From contig VBAL01000012.1 of NCBI GenBank assembly GCA_005888595.1, positions 1,084 to 33,208 on the forward strand: a stretch of 32,125 nucleotides of DNA, written 5' to 3'. The position numbers and the translations under genes are program-made. The notes beneath the pieces were generated by a model. It was given only the letters and a program-made list of their open reading frames with translations, was not told the origin of the DNA and ran no database searches. Every line of letters starts with the position of its first letter. Position 1 is the first letter of the stretch. Below are positions 21,719-30,721 of the stretch, piece after piece. The DNA comes from Candidatus Segetimicrobium genomatis. GTDB lineage: Bacteria; Sysuimicrobiota; Sysuimicrobiia; Sysuimicrobiales; Kaftiobacteriaceae.

Positions 21719-23416
21719 ATGAACACGGCGGGTGTGAGAAGGACCCTGGTGGCAATCGGGCTGGCGGCGGCGCTCCTGGCCTCGTGGCCTGTCCCGGCAT
21801 TTCCCCAGGCGAAGCGCGGCGGCGTGCTGACGTTCGCCCTCTATCAGGAACCCGAGACACTGAACCCGTACATTGCCACACAAACCGCCTCATTTGAGGT
21901 AAACGTGTTCACCATCGAGGGATTGCTTGGGGTCGGTCCCGATGGCGAATACTTCCCGCTCCTGGCCAAAGAGGTGCCCTCGCGGCAAAACGGCGGGGTA
22001 TCCGGCGACGGTAAGACCATCACCTACCATTTCAAGGATGGCTTGAAATGGTCTGATGGCCAGCCCGTCACCTGCGACGACGTGCGATTCACCTGGCAGG
22101 CCATCGTGGATCCGAAGAGCGGGGCCAGCGGTACAACCGGGTACCGTGACATCGAGACGGTGGATTGTCCTTCCCCCTCCACGGTGGTGGTCAGATACAA
22201 GACGTTCTACGCGCCGTTCTTGAGCAGGTTCGACGCCATCATGCCACGGCACGCCGCAGGCGATCCCGCGGAGATGCCGCGCTGGGCCTACAATCGTAAG
22301 CCGGTCGGGACGGGCCCGTTCACGATGCTGGAGTGGGTCTCGGGGGATCACATCACCTTTATCCCCAACCGGTACTATCGTGAGGCGGGGAAGCCATACC
22401 TGAGCGCTGTGATCATCCGGATCACGCCCAGCCGCGAGGTGGGTAAGCAGCTGATCAAGACCGGCGAGATCGATGTCCTGTGGGACCTGGTGGAGTCGGA
22501 CGTCCCGGAACTGCAGCCGGCGGCGGGGGTGAAGATCAGCTCGGCGCCGAGTTCCTTCGCCGAGCGCCTGGTCCTCAACCTGGCCGATCCCACACTGGAT
22601 GGGCCGCCGCTCGACCAGGTGGAAAAGAATCCGCATCCGATTCTTGGAGATCCCCGAGTGCGCGAAGCGATCGAACTGGGGATCAATAAGCAGGAGATCA
22701 TTGACAAACTGCTGTTCGGCCTGGCGACCATCGGCACCAACGAACTGCATATCGGCTGGGCCCGGTGCGCGACGAAGCCCAGCGAGTACGATCCCGCTCG
22801 CGCCCGACAGCTTTTGGAGCAGGCCGGATGGAAGCCGGGCTCCGATGGGATCCGGGTGGCGCAGGGCGCGAGGTACGCGAAAGACGGGACCCGACTTCGC
22901 CTGAAGCTGCAGACGACGACGGGCAACAAGCTCCGCGAGCAGGCCGAGCAGCTGCTGATCGACTACATGAAGCAGATCGGGCTGGAGTTCTACATCGAGA
23001 ACGTGCCGTCGCCGGTGCTGTTCGGCTCGTGGGCCAGCGGAGCGTTCCGCAAGCATGGGCACTTTGATGTCGTGCTGTACACGACGAACCCCGATGTCGA
23101 CCCGCAGTCTCAGGTCGAGGGGTACTTTGCGTCGTGGAGCAGCCCGACGGCGGCCAACAGCGGGGCCGGATTCAACTACGCGCGCTGGGGCAATAAGACG
23201 GCCGACGAGAATATCAACTTGGCCAAGAACAGCCCAGACATCAATGCCCGGAAGAAAGCCTACTGCGCGGTGATGGGCGAGATCGTGAAGGACCGGCCGC
23301 ACATCTATCTGTACGATCGCAGCTCGATTCACGCGTACCGGGATCGAATGCAGGGGTGGGTGACCAACGTCTGGGATCGCCTTGGCTGGAACGCCGAGGA
23401 CTGGTCCTTGCGATAA
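21719..23416 (+). CDS. Peptide-type ABC transporter substrate-binding protein (SBP family 5), set 3
   Basis: The 565-residue exported protein has a signal peptide to ~residue 25 (TLVAIGLAAALLASWPVPAF, cleavage near FPQ-A). Family features include RGGVLTFALYQEPETLNPYI, ITYHFKDGLKWSDGQPVTCDDVRFTWQAIV, GTGPFTMLEWVSGDHITFIPNRYY, DPRVREAIELGINKQEII, YDPARARQLLEQAGWKPG and LKLQTTTGNKLREQAEQLLIDYMKQIGLE. The start is ATG 21719, 6 bases after TGGAGGG; ATG 21713 overlaps that site. Two internal Cys appear in the GDGKTITYHF..PVTC and CP segments. It is 11 bases from the next permease, so it is co-transcribed with it. The ligand is unknown. Confidence 0.92.
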   Translation: MNTAGVRRTLVAIGLAAALLASWPVPAFPQAKRGGVLTFALYQEPETLNPYIATQTASFEVNVFTIEGLLGVGPDGEYFPLLAKEVPSRQNGGVSGDGKTITYHFKDGLKWSDGQPVTCDDVRFTWQAIVDPKSGASGTTGYRDIETVDCPSPSTVVVRYKTFYAPFLSRFDAIMPRHAAGDPAEMPRWAYNRKPVGTGPFTMLEWVSGDHITFIPNRYYREAGKPYLSAVIIRITPSREVGKQLIKTGEIDVLWDLVESDVPELQPAAGVKISSAPSSFAERLVLNLADPTLDGPPLDQVEKNPHPILGDPRVREAIELGINKQEIIDKLLFGLATIGTNELHIGWARCATKPSEYDPARARQLLEQAGWKPGSDGIRVAQGARYAKDGTRLRLKLQTTTGNKLREQAEQLLIDYMKQIGLEFYIENVPSPVLFGSWASGAFRKHGHFDVVLYTTNPDVDPQSQVEGYFASWSSPTAANSGAGFNYARWGNKTADENINLAKNSPDINARKKAYCAVMGEIVKDRPHIYLYDRSSIHAYRDRMQGWVTNVWDRLGWNAEDWSLR

Positions 23417-23427
23417 GGGGGTCCGGG

Positions 23428-24402
23428 ATGGGAGCGTACGTGCTCCGGCGCCTCGTTCAGGCGGTGCCGCTGTTGTGGCTCATCAGCCTGGTGGTGTTTC
23501 TACTCCTGCACGTCATCCCCGGCGGGCCGATGGCGGCGTACGAGAACAACCCTGACATGACGGCGGAGGATCTGCACCGCCTCGAGCATGACCTCGGACT
23601 GGATGCCCCGCTTCACGTGCAGTACGTGCGGTGGCTCGCGGCGTTGGTGCACGGCGACTGGGGGTACTCCCTGGCCTCGAAGCGGCCGGTGCTGGTCGAG
23701 ATCGGTGACCGGTTGCCCAACACCGTGTATCTGATGGGGGTGGCGACGCTCGTCACATTGCTGCTGGCGATTCCTATCGGCATCTTTTCGGCGGTGCGCC
23801 AGTACTCGACGCTGGACCACGTGGTCACCACCGTGGCATTCATGGGCCATTCCATTCCAATTTTCTGGTTCGGGCTGATTCTCATCATTGTGTTTCATGT
23901 CATGCTGCGCAATCCGTTATCTGGCGCGCCGCTGTTTCCCGGCGGGGGGATGTACACGCTGGGCATGCCGTTCTCTCTTCTCGACCGTCTTCATCACCTG
24001 GTGCTGCCGGTGGGGATGCTGGCCGTCGCAAATGCGGCGACATATACCCGGTACACCCGGGCCAGCATGCTCGAGGTGATCGGCCAAGACTACATCCGCA
24101 CAGCCCGCGCGAAAGGGACGCCGGAACCCCTGGTGATTTGGAAGCACGGGTTGAAGAACGCCGCCACGCCGGTGGTCACGATTCTGGCCCTGGACCTCCC
24201 GGCGCTGTTCGCCGGCGCAGTGTTCACCGAGACAATGTTTTCCTGGCCCGGCATGGGACGGTTGTTCATCGAATCGGCGTTTCGGGTCGACTACGCGTTG
24301 TTGATGGCCATCATTATGGTGACGGCGGCGCTCACGGTCGCGTTCAACCTGCTGGCCGACGTGACCTATGCGGTCCTCGATCCGAGGATTCGATATGGAT
24401 AG
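23428..24402 (+). CDS. DppB-type ABC transporter permease, set 3
   Basis: The 324-residue permease begins GAYVLRRLVQAVPLLWLISL with VVFLLLHVIPGGP, followed by LGLDAPLHVQYVRWLAALVHGDWGYSL. The EAA loop is IGQDYIRTARAKGTPEPLVI with WKHGLKNAATP. It ends DPRIRYG. Six membrane segments are visible. The 'HVIPGGP' loop and GTPEPLVIWKHGLKNA differ from the other three DppB proteins here (AKGLAE-VVxNKHA), so set 3 is the most divergent. It starts at ATG 23428, 6 bases after AAGGGGG, and overlaps the next gene by 8 bases (ATGGATAG). Confidence 0.93.
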   Translation: MGAYVLRRLVQAVPLLWLISLVVFLLLHVIPGGPMAAYENNPDMTAEDLHRLEHDLGLDAPLHVQYVRWLAALVHGDWGYSLASKRPVLVEIGDRLPNTVYLMGVATLVTLLLAIPIGIFSAVRQYSTLDHVVTTVAFMGHSIPIFWFGLILIIVFHVMLRNPLSGAPLFPGGGMYTLGMPFSLLDRLHHLVLPVGMLAVANAATYTRYTRASMLEVIGQDYIRTARAKGTPEPLVIWKHGLKNAATPVVTILALDLPALFAGAVFTETMFSWPGMGRLFIESAFRVDYALLMAIIMVTAALTVAFNLLADVTYAVLDPRIRYG

Positions 24403-25369
24403 CGGGGTTGGGGGCCGGGGGTCGGGGGTCAGAACAAGTACGGCGCTGGTCGTCGACCGGACGCCTGACACCCAACCCTTGACCCCGTCCTCTAGGGTGC
24501 GACCCCAGACGATGGCGGGGCTGGCCTGGTGGCGGTTCACCCGTCACCGCATGGCGGTGGCCGGGCTGCTGGTGGTGGCCGTCTTGGGCGCGGCATCGAC
24601 CCTCGCGTCCTGGGTGTCCCCATACGACCCGGACAAACCAGATCTGCAGTTGCAGCTGCGGGCACCCTCGCCGGTGCACCTGCTTGGTACTGATGACCTG
24701 GGACGCGACCTCCTGACGCGCATCCTATACGGCGGCCGGATCTCGCTGAGCATCGGCGTCCTGGCGATGACCCTGGCGGTGCTGATGGGCACGGCTGTGG
24801 GCGCCGCGGCCGGCTATTACGGGGGCGCGATCGACAATCTCCTGATGCGCTTCACCGATTTGATGCTCTCCATTCCTGCGCTCTTTCTGCTGATCTTGCT
24901 GATCTTGGTGCTGCGCAGCTTCCCGCTTCCATTCTTGCGGGGCGGGGTTCTGGCGATCGTCCTGGCGATCGCCTTGCTCTCCTGGATGACGGTGGCGCGT
25001 CTGGTGCGGGCAGCGTTTCTATCCTTAAAAGAGCAGGTGTTCGTGGAGGCGGCTCGCGCGCTGGGCGTGGGCAACGGGCGGATCATCATCCGGCACATCC
25101 TGCCCAACGCCGCCAGTCCCATCATCGTGGCCGCGACGCTGCGGGTGGCGAGTTCCATTATCACCGAGTCGGGTCTGAGCTTCCTGGGATTCGGGGTCCA
25201 GCCGCCCACTCCCACCTGGGGCAACATGCTCAAAAACGCCCAGGACCAGATGATCACGGCGCCGTGGACGGCGATCTTTCCAGGGCTGTTTATCTTCGTG
25301 ACGGTCATCGCCATCAACTACGTGGGCGACGGCCTGCGAGATGCGCTTGATCCACGGCATCTCCGGTAA
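24395..25369 (+). CDS. DppC-type ABC transporter permease, set 3
   Basis: The conserved part starts at AGLAWWRFTRHRMAVAGLLV, followed by HLLGTDDLGRDLLTRILYGGRISLSIG, the EAA loop LKEQVFVEAARALGVGNGRI with IRHILPNAASP, LSFLGFGVQPPTPTWGNML and GDGLRDALDPRHLR. Two starts are possible. ATG 24395 overlaps the upstream stop by 8 bases and gives 324 residues, of which the first ~39 (SGVGGRGSGV, PDTQPLTPSS) are read from inverted heptad repeats. ATG 24512 gives 285 residues with only a weak site (AGGGTG, 12 bases away). The overlap arrangement matches set 1, so 24395 is listed. Confidence 0.9.
   Translation: MDSGVGGRGSGVRTSTALVVDRTPDTQPLTPSSRVRPQTMAGLAWWRFTRHRMAVAGLLVVAVLGAASTLASWVSPYDPDKPDLQLQLRAPSPVHLLGTDDLGRDLLTRILYGGRISLSIGVLAMTLAVLMGTAVGAAAGYYGGAIDNLLMRFTDLMLSIPALFLLILLILVLRSFPLPFLRGGVLAIVLAIALLSWMTVARLVRAAFLSLKEQVFVEAARALGVGNGRIIIRHILPNAASPIIVAATLRVASSIITESGLSFLGFGVQPPTPTWGNMLKNAQDQMITAPWTAIFPGLFIFVTVIAINYVGDGLRDALDPRHLR
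24404..24487. repeat. Inverted heptad array (GGGGTCA type) at the 5' end of set 3 DppC
   Basis: Left array 24404-24431: GGGGTTG, GGGGCCG, GGGGTCG, GGGGTCA. Right array 24466-24487 reads on the minus strand GGGGTCA, AGGGTTG, GGTGTCA. The spacer is ~34 bases. The whole element is an open reading frame if the permease starts at 24395. Confidence 0.88.
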
Positions 25370-25376
25370 CGACGAT

Positions 25377-25408
25377 GTTGAAGCGTTGGAGCGTTGAAAC
25401 GTTGAAAC
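25377..25408 (+). repeat. Octad repeat array (GTTGAAAC) before the ATPase gene
   Basis: GTTGAAGC, GTTGGAGC, GTTGAAAC and GTTGAAAC stand in tandem in the 131-base gap between set 3 DppC and the ATPase gene. Further GCGTTGG and CGTGGAACGTC pieces follow, but a clean inverted partner is not evident. Confidence 0.75.
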
Positions 25409-25500
25409 GAAACAGCAGAGCAGGGGCGTTGGCGGAAACGTGGAACGTCAAACAGAGGTTCTCCCTGAGGTGCAACGGTAAGTCGTGATGAGGTGACTGT

Positions 25501-26544
25501 ATGGCCGAGGTCTTACTGTCTGTCCGTAACCTGAAGACCTACTTCTACACCGACGAAGGCGTCGTGAAGGCGGTGGATGGCCTCTCCTACGAGCTCCGCA
25601 AGGGACAGACCCTGGGTATCGTGGGCGAGTCCGGCAGCGGCAAGAGCGTGCACGCCCTCTCGGTGATGCGTCTCATCCCCCAGCCTCCCGGCAAGATCGT
25701 GGAGGGGCAGATCCTGTTCGAGGGGACCGACCTGCTGAAGCTCCCGGAAGATCAGATGCGCAAGGTCCGCGGCAATCGCATTGCCATGATCTTCCAGGAG
25801 CCGATGACCTCCCTAAACCCGGTGCTGACCATCGGGGAGCAGATCGCAGAAGCCGTGATACTGCACCAGGGGTTGGCCAAGAAGGATGCCTGGGATCGCG
25901 CCGTGCAGATGCTGGAGAAGGTGAAGATTCCGCTGGCGAGAGAGCGCGTGCGCGACTACCCCCACCAGTTCTCCGGCGGTATGCGCCAGCGCGTCATGAT
26001 CGCCATGGCGCTCTCGTGTAACCCGTCCATCCTGATCGCGGACGAGCCCACCACCGCGCTGGACGTCACCATCCAGGCGCAGATCCTGGACCTGACGCGC
26101 GAACTGCAACAGGAGTTCAACATGGCGATCGTCTTGATCACCCACAACCTGGGTGTGGTCGCGGAGACGTGCGACGACGTGGTCGTCATGTATGCCGGCC
26201 GCCCGGTGGAGCGTGCCACGGTGCAGGACATCTTCAACAGCCCTCAGCACCCGTACACCTGGGGGCTATTGCATTCGATTCCGAAACTCTACGAGCGCAA
26301 GGAGCGCCTCATCCCGATCGAAGGGCAGCCGCCCAGTCTGATCGATCTGCCGCCGGGGTGCTCGTTCGCGCCGCGCTGCCCGTTTGCGATGGAGATCTGC
26401 GTGAAGGAAGACCCGCCGGTCTACCCCGTCGGCGCCAACCACGGCGCACGCTGCTTCCTGCACAGCGAGCACGCCACCGCGGAAGAGAAGCGCGCCGCGG
26501 CCGCGGCCGGACTGGCCGCCTCGAGCTACGGTCCGACCCGATGA
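25501..26544 (+). CDS. Peptide ABC transporter ATPase, DppD/OppD type
   Basis: The 347-residue ATPase powers DppBC-type permeases from the cytoplasmic side, as a heterodimer with the following gene product. Motifs are Walker A GESGSGKS (42-49), Q-loop IFQEP (97-101), signature SGGMRQRV (158-165), Walker B ILIADEP (177-183) with the catalytic Glu, D-loop ALDVT and switch ITHN. The C-terminal oligopeptide-transporter region has [12 protein letters not shown] and [14 protein letters not shown] with a later RCFLH, the four-Cys pattern seen in DppD/OppD. The Ala-rich tail ends SSYGPTR. ATG 25501 follows GAGGTG. It is the only ATPase of its type in the window, for four permease pairs. Confidence 0.95.
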   Translation: MAEVLLSVRNLKTYFYTDEGVVKAVDGLSYELRKGQTLGIVGESGSGKSVHALSVMRLIPQPPGKIVEGQILFEGTDLLKLPEDQMRKVRGNRIAMIFQEPMTSLNPVLTIGEQIAEAVILHQGLAKKDAWDRAVQMLEKVKIPLARERVRDYPHQFSGGMRQRVMIAMALSCNPSILIADEPTTALDVTIQAQILDLTRELQQEFNMAIVLITHNLGVVAETCDDVVVMYAGRPVERATVQDIFNSPQHPYTWGLLHSIPKLYERKERLIPIEGQPPSLIDLPPGCSFAPRCPFAMEICVKEDPPVYPVGANHGARCFLHSEHATAEEKRAAAAAGLAASSYGPTR

Positions 26545-26551
26545 GAGCGTC

Positions 26552-26636
26552 GTCATTGCGAGCGAAGCCTGGGAGGGCGAAGCGAAGCAATCTCCGGCCA
26601 AGGAGATCGCGTCGGCGCTCCGCGCCTCGCGATGAC
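26552..26636. repeat. MITE-like palindromic element, copy B
   Basis: GTCATTGCGAG (26552-26562) and CTCGCGATGAC (26626-26636) are the ends (10 of 11 paired). The left part continues with GCGAAGC... and GAAGCGAAGCAATC, as in copy A. The 85-bp element occupies nearly the whole 115-base gap between the two ATPase genes. Its right half matches the half copy at pyrC-pyrD. Confidence 0.82.
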
Positions 26637-26659
26637 AGGCAACGCAAGGAGGAGCGTGC

Positions 26660-27712
26660 GTGGTGAGCATGGTCGCCGGTAGCGAAGTTCTCCTGGACGT
26701 CCGCAGCCTGGTCAAGCATTTTCCCATCACGAAGGGATTCATCATCCAGCGCCAGGTCGGTGCCGTGAAGGCGGTGGACGGGGTGTCCCTGACGATCCGC
26801 CGGGGCGAGACCCTCGGGCTGGTCGGCGAGTCCGGCTGCGGGAAGACCACGCTGGGCCGGGTGATCCTGCGGCTGATGGAGCCCACCAGCGGAGAGGCGT
26901 ACTTCGAAGGCCGGAACATCTTCAAACTCACCAAGGAGGAACTGCGCCGGCTGCGCCGGGACATGCAGATCATCTTTCAAGATCCGTACTCGTCGCTGAA
27001 CCCGCGGATGACCGTGGGGGACATCATCGGGGAGCCGCTGGAGATTCACCACCTGGCCCACGGTAAGGAAAAAGTGCGGCGGGTGCAGGAATTGCTGGAG
27101 GTGGTCGGCCTCTCGCCCTACCACATGAACCGCTATCCCCACGAGTTTTCCGGGGGGCAGCGCCAGCGCATCGGCATCGCCCGGGCGTTGGCGGTCAACC
27201 CCAAACTGATCATCTGCGACGAGCCCGTCTCCGCGCTGGACGTCTCCATCCAGGCGCAGGTGCTCAACCTGCTGGAGGAACTGCAGAAGGAGTTCGGCCT
27301 GACCTATCTGTTCATTGCGCACGACCTGTCGGTGGTCAAGCATATCAGCGACCGGATCGCGGTGATGTACCTCGGCCGGATCGTGGAGGTTGCCGTGGCG
27401 GACGAGTTGTTCGCCAATCCACAGCACCCCTACACCGAAGCGCTGCTCTCGGCGGTGCCGATCCCGCACCCCGGGCTGCGACGGGAACGCATCATCTTGC
27501 CGGGCGACGTGCCCAGCCCGGTCAACCCGCCGTCGGGGTGCCGGTTCCACACGCGCTGTCTGTACGCCCAGGACAGTTGCCGGGTGGACGATCCGGAGCT
27601 GGTGGATTACTGGGGCAACAGCCACTTCGTGGCCTGCCCGATTCTGCCATTCAAACATCAACGGAGCAAAGCAGCGGTGCTCGGAGGGACAGCAAAGCCC
27701 GAACGAGCGTGA
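26660..27712 (+). CDS. Peptide ABC transporter ATPase, DppF/OppF type
   Basis: The 350-residue partner of the upstream ATPase has an N-terminal [18 protein letters not shown] typical of DppF/OppF. Walker A is GESGCGKT (56-63), Q-loop [12 protein letters not shown], signature [14 protein letters not shown], Walker B LIICDEP, D-loop SALDVS and switch His in IAHD. The C-terminal region has [30 protein letters not shown] and two later Cys (DSC, VAC). The start is GTG 26660 or GTG 26663 after AAGGAGGAG. The MITE-like element separates the two ATPase genes, but they are still likely on one transcript. It probably serves all four permease pairs unless others are encoded elsewhere. Confidence 0.95.
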   Translation: MVSMVAGSEVLLDVRSLVKHFPITKGFIIQRQVGAVKAVDGVSLTIRRGETLGLVGESGCGKTTLGRVILRLMEPTSGEAYFEGRNIFKLTKEELRRLRRDMQIIFQDPYSSLNPRMTVGDIIGEPLEIHHLAHGKEKVRRVQELLEVVGLSPYHMNRYPHEFSGGQRQRIGIARALAVNPKLIICDEPVSALDVSIQAQVLNLLEELQKEFGLTYLFIAHDLSVVKHISDRIAVMYLGRIVEVAVADELFANPQHPYTEALLSAVPIPHPGLRRERIILPGDVPSPVNPPSGCRFHTRCLYAQDSCRVDDPELVDYWGNSHFVACPILPFKHQRSKAAVLGGTAKPERA

Positions 27713-27825
27713 TCCGCACGGTTGGTAATGTGAGCGCGTGGACCACGACGTGTGCAGGTCAAGGGGGGTGATGGCGGGGGATCCTCGGTACCAATGCAGC
27801 GGAATCACAAAGGAGGACTGTGAGG

Positions 27826-29613
27826 ATGAGCTTTAAACGACGGTTGCTGATGCTGCTCGTGTTTACCCTGGCCGTGGCGCTGACGGGCGTCAACGGTGTC
27901 GCGCAGGGCCAGGCGGTCAAGAATCCAGACACGCTGATCATTCAGAGCTTTGGCGATCCGGAGAGCCTGGATCCTTCGTGGGCCTACGACACCGCCAGCA
28001 GCGGCACGTTCCTGTGGAACGTGTACGAGACGCTGATCTTCTTCGTTGGCGGCCGGACCGACCTCTACGAGCCGATGCTGGCGACTGGGGTGCCCAGTGT
28101 TGCCAACGGCGGGATTTCAGCCGACGGGAAGACCTATACCTTCAAGATCCGCCCGGGCGTGAAGTTCCACGATGGAAACGTGATGACGCCGGAGGATGTC
28201 CGGTACTCGCTGATGCGGTTCATGCTGGTGGACCGCGATGGCGGGCCGTCCTGGATCCTGCTGGCAGCGATTCTGGGATTCGACACCCAGTCCACACGCG
28301 ATGACAACGGGAAGTTGCTGCCCGACATCTGGGACCGCGTGAACCAGGCCATCCAGGTCAAGGGCGACACCGTGGTCATTACCCTGAAAGATCCCTACGC
28401 TCCGTTCCTGAACATCATGGCGTCGTGGTCGATGGTCGTCTCAAAGAAGTTCGTCGTGAAGAACGGCGGCTGGGACGGCGCCAAGACCATCGTGGCCAAG
28501 TACAACAACCCGGAGAAGCCTGACGCCCAGGAGTTGTTTGACAAGGGCGCCGGGACCGGGCCGTTCAAGCTCGACAGCTGGGACCGCGGCACCGGCAACA
28601 TCACCCTCTCTCGGTTTACCGACTACTGGCGCGCTCCCGCGAAGTTGAGCCGGATCGTGATCCAGAAGGTGGAAGAATTCGGACCGAGGCGGCTGGCCCT
28701 GCAAAATGGCGACGCGGATATTATCGATGTCAGTCGAGCCGACCAGCCCGCCGTGACCGGGATCTCGGGTGTGCGAATCGTGGATGACCTCGCCCAACTG
28801 GTGAACTCCCCCTCGCTGTTCATGAACCTGAACATCAGCGCCGAGGGGAACCCGGATGTCGGCAGCGGCAAGCTGGACGGGAACGGCGTCCCGCCCAACT
28901 TCTTCAGTGACATCCACGTGCGCCGGGCCTTTGCCTACCTGTTTGACCGGCAGGCGTTCATCGACCAGGCGCTGCGCGGGAAGGGCCGCCTGGCGAACGG
29001 CCCGATTCCATACGGGATGCTGGGCTACAATCCGCGCGGCAAGTGGTACGAGGTGAGCAAGGACAAGGCCGTCGCCGAGTTCAAGGAAGCCTGGGGCGGC
29101 CAGGTCTGGAACAACGGCTTCAAGTTCTCGGTCCTGTACAACAGCGGGAACGTGGCCCGGCAGACCGGATCCCAGATGCTCAAGGAGGCCACGGAGTCGC
29201 TCAATCCCAAGTTCAAGATCGACACCCGCGGCGTCACCTGGTCGTCCTATCTGGGCCTGATGAACCAGAAGAAGCTGCCCATGTTCTTCATCGGGTGGGC
29301 TGCCGACTATGCGGACCCAGACAACTTCACCGTGCCGTTCATGCACAGCACGGGGACGTATCCAGGCCGGCAGTCATACAAGAACCCCGAAGCCGACCGG
29401 CTGATCGAGCAGGCTGGAAAGGAAACCGACGCCAAGAAGCGCGAGGCACTGTACTTCCGGGTGCAGGAGATCGCATACCAGGACGTACCGACGATCTATA
29501 TCGTCTATCCAACGGCCTTCGTCGCGATGCGTGCCTGGGTGAAGGGTTGGTACCACAACCCGATCTTCTTCCAGCCCTGGAACTACGCATACCGGCTGTC
29601 CAAGGGCCAGTAA
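27826..29613 (+). CDS. Peptide-type ABC transporter substrate-binding protein (SBP family 5), set 4
   Basis: The 595-residue exported protein has a signal peptide to ~residue 29 (RRLLMLLVFTLAVALTGVNGVAQ). Family-5 features are DTLIIQSFGDPESLDPSWAY, YTFKIRPGVKFHDGNVMTPE, DVRYSLMRFM, GAGTGPFKLDSWDRGTGNITL, RRLALQNGDADIIDVS, HVRRAFAYLFDRQAF and VLYNSGNVARQTGSQMLKEA. The start is ATG 27826, 9 bases after AGGAGG; a GTG at 27820 is possible but close to that site. It is the longest of the four and differs clearly from the others in sequence, so the four sets probably bind different ligands. A GC-rich hairpin follows before the permeases. Confidence 0.92.
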   Translation: MSFKRRLLMLLVFTLAVALTGVNGVAQGQAVKNPDTLIIQSFGDPESLDPSWAYDTASSGTFLWNVYETLIFFVGGRTDLYEPMLATGVPSVANGGISADGKTYTFKIRPGVKFHDGNVMTPEDVRYSLMRFMLVDRDGGPSWILLAAILGFDTQSTRDDNGKLLPDIWDRVNQAIQVKGDTVVITLKDPYAPFLNIMASWSMVVSKKFVVKNGGWDGAKTIVAKYNNPEKPDAQELFDKGAGTGPFKLDSWDRGTGNITLSRFTDYWRAPAKLSRIVIQKVEEFGPRRLALQNGDADIIDVSRADQPAVTGISGVRIVDDLAQLVNSPSLFMNLNISAEGNPDVGSGKLDGNGVPPNFFSDIHVRRAFAYLFDRQAFIDQALRGKGRLANGPIPYGMLGYNPRGKWYEVSKDKAVAEFKEAWGGQVWNNGFKFSVLYNSGNVARQTGSQMLKEATESLNPKFKIDTRGVTWSSYLGLMNQKKLPMFFIGWAADYADPDNFTVPFMHSTGTYPGRQSYKNPEADRLIEQAGKETDAKKREALYFRVQEIAYQDVPTIYIVYPTAFVAMRAWVKGWYHNPIFFQPWNYAYRLSKGQ

Positions 29614-29639
29614 GCCCGAGGTGTTCGTGCCCGGAGATG

Positions 29640-29670
29640 CTGGGGGCCGGGCCGCGTGCTCGGCCCCCAG
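29640..29670 (+). terminator. Intercistronic hairpin after set 4 binding protein
   Basis: A perfect 10-bp GC-rich stem CTGGGGGCCG (29640-29649) and CGGCCCCCAG (29661-29670) has an 11-base loop. It stands in the same position as the hairpin of set 2 (19565-19595), between binding-protein and permease genes. With no T-run it is more likely an mRNA stabiliser or pause than a terminator. Confidence 0.6.
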
Positions 29671-29688
29671 GCATGGGAGGTGGAGGAG

Positions 29689-30714
29689 ATGGCCACCTAT
29701 ATCGCGCGCCGGCTGCTGCTGCTTCCTCTTGTGGCGTTCGGCGTCACCCTGCTGATTTTTGCGCTGCTGCAGTTTCTCACGCCGGCGGAGCGGGCGGCGC
29801 TGTTCGTCACCGATCCCCGGCAGCTGTCGTCGATCCCGGCGATCATCCGTAAGTACGGCCTGGACCAACCCATCCATGTGCAATACTGGGTGTGGCTGAA
29901 GCAGTTATTGCACGGTGACCTGGGTTGGTCGCAGACGGCTCGCATGCCGACCAGTCAGGCCCTGGCAACGTTCTTCCCCGCCACCCTCGAGCTCACGTTT
30001 TACATGTTCATCCCCATCATCATCATCGGGGTATGGTTGGGGACCAGGGCAGCGGTGCACAAGGACCAGATCGTTGACCACTTCTCGAGGATCTTTGCCA
30101 TCTCACTGCGCGGGCTGCCGTCGTTTGTGTGGGGCCTCATCGTCTTGATGGTGTTTTACGGGGGACTGAACTGGTTTCCCCCGGGGCGCCTGTCCCTGGA
30201 AGCCGACCTGTTCGTAAAGTCCCCCGAGTTTCATCGGTTCACCCGCATCATGACCGTGGATGCGCTGCTGAACGGCCAGCCGTGGATCTTTGTGGATGCG
30301 TTGCGCCACATCGCCGGGCCCGCGATGACCCTGGTGCTGGTCGAGATGGCGCTGCTGGTGCGTGTGACGCGCTCTTCGATGCTGGAGGTCCTGCGGCAGG
30401 ACTACGTGCGGACCGCGCGCGCCAAGGGGCTGGCCGAGCCGGTGGTGATCAATCGCCATGCCCGCAAGAACGCGCTCATCCCGGTGGTCACGCTCAGTAG
30501 TTTGCTTTTCGTGGGGCTCCTGGGCGGGGTGGTACTGGCCGAGACGATCTTCAACTATCCAGGGATTGGGAAGTGGGGCGCCGAGGCTGCCGTGCAGCTG
30601 GACATCCCCGGGGTGACCGGGTTTGGGATGTTCATTGCGCTGATCACCGTGTTCGGAAACCTGGCGGCCGACATCCTGTACGCGACGATCGATCCTCGCA
30701 TCCGCCTGCAGTGA
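29689..30714 (+). CDS. DppB-type ABC transporter permease, set 4
   Basis: The 341-residue permease begins ATYIARRLLLLPLVAFGVTLLIFALLQFLTPAERAALF. KYGLDQPIHVQYWVWLKQLLHGDLGWSQTA follows. The region between membrane segments is longer than in the other sets (WFPPGRLSLEADLFVKSPEF, HRFTRIMTVDALLNGQPWIF). That extended loop with TVDALLN is seen in a distinct DppB subgroup. The EAA loop is LRQDYVRTARAKGLAEPVVI with NRHARKNALIPV, and the end is DPRIRLQ. The start is ATG 29689, 8 bases after GGGAGG. Confidence 0.92.
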   Translation: MATYIARRLLLLPLVAFGVTLLIFALLQFLTPAERAALFVTDPRQLSSIPAIIRKYGLDQPIHVQYWVWLKQLLHGDLGWSQTARMPTSQALATFFPATLELTFYMFIPIIIIGVWLGTRAAVHKDQIVDHFSRIFAISLRGLPSFVWGLIVLMVFYGGLNWFPPGRLSLEADLFVKSPEFHRFTRIMTVDALLNGQPWIFVDALRHIAGPAMTLVLVEMALLVRVTRSSMLEVLRQDYVRTARAKGLAEPVVINRHARKNALIPVVTLSSLLFVGLLGGVVLAETIFNYPGIGKWGAEAAVQLDIPGVTGFGMFIALITVFGNLAADILYATIDPRIRLQ

Positions 30715-30721
30715 CGGCGTG

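Noticed and set aside
21890-23332. Long minus-strand open frame opposite the set 3 binding protein (480 codons)
   Set aside because: It is a shadow of the plus-strand gene, with no signal peptide, motif or ribosome binding site.
25409-25500. Inverted right arm for the GTTGAAAC array
   Set aside because: Only scattered partial matches (CGTGGAACGTC) were seen; the pairing is too weak to claim.
26309-27808. Long minus-strand open frame opposite the DppF ATPase gene (499 codons)
   Set aside because: It is the complement of a clear ATPase gene in GC-rich DNA; the translation has no recognisable domain and is rich in Arg, His and Pro.
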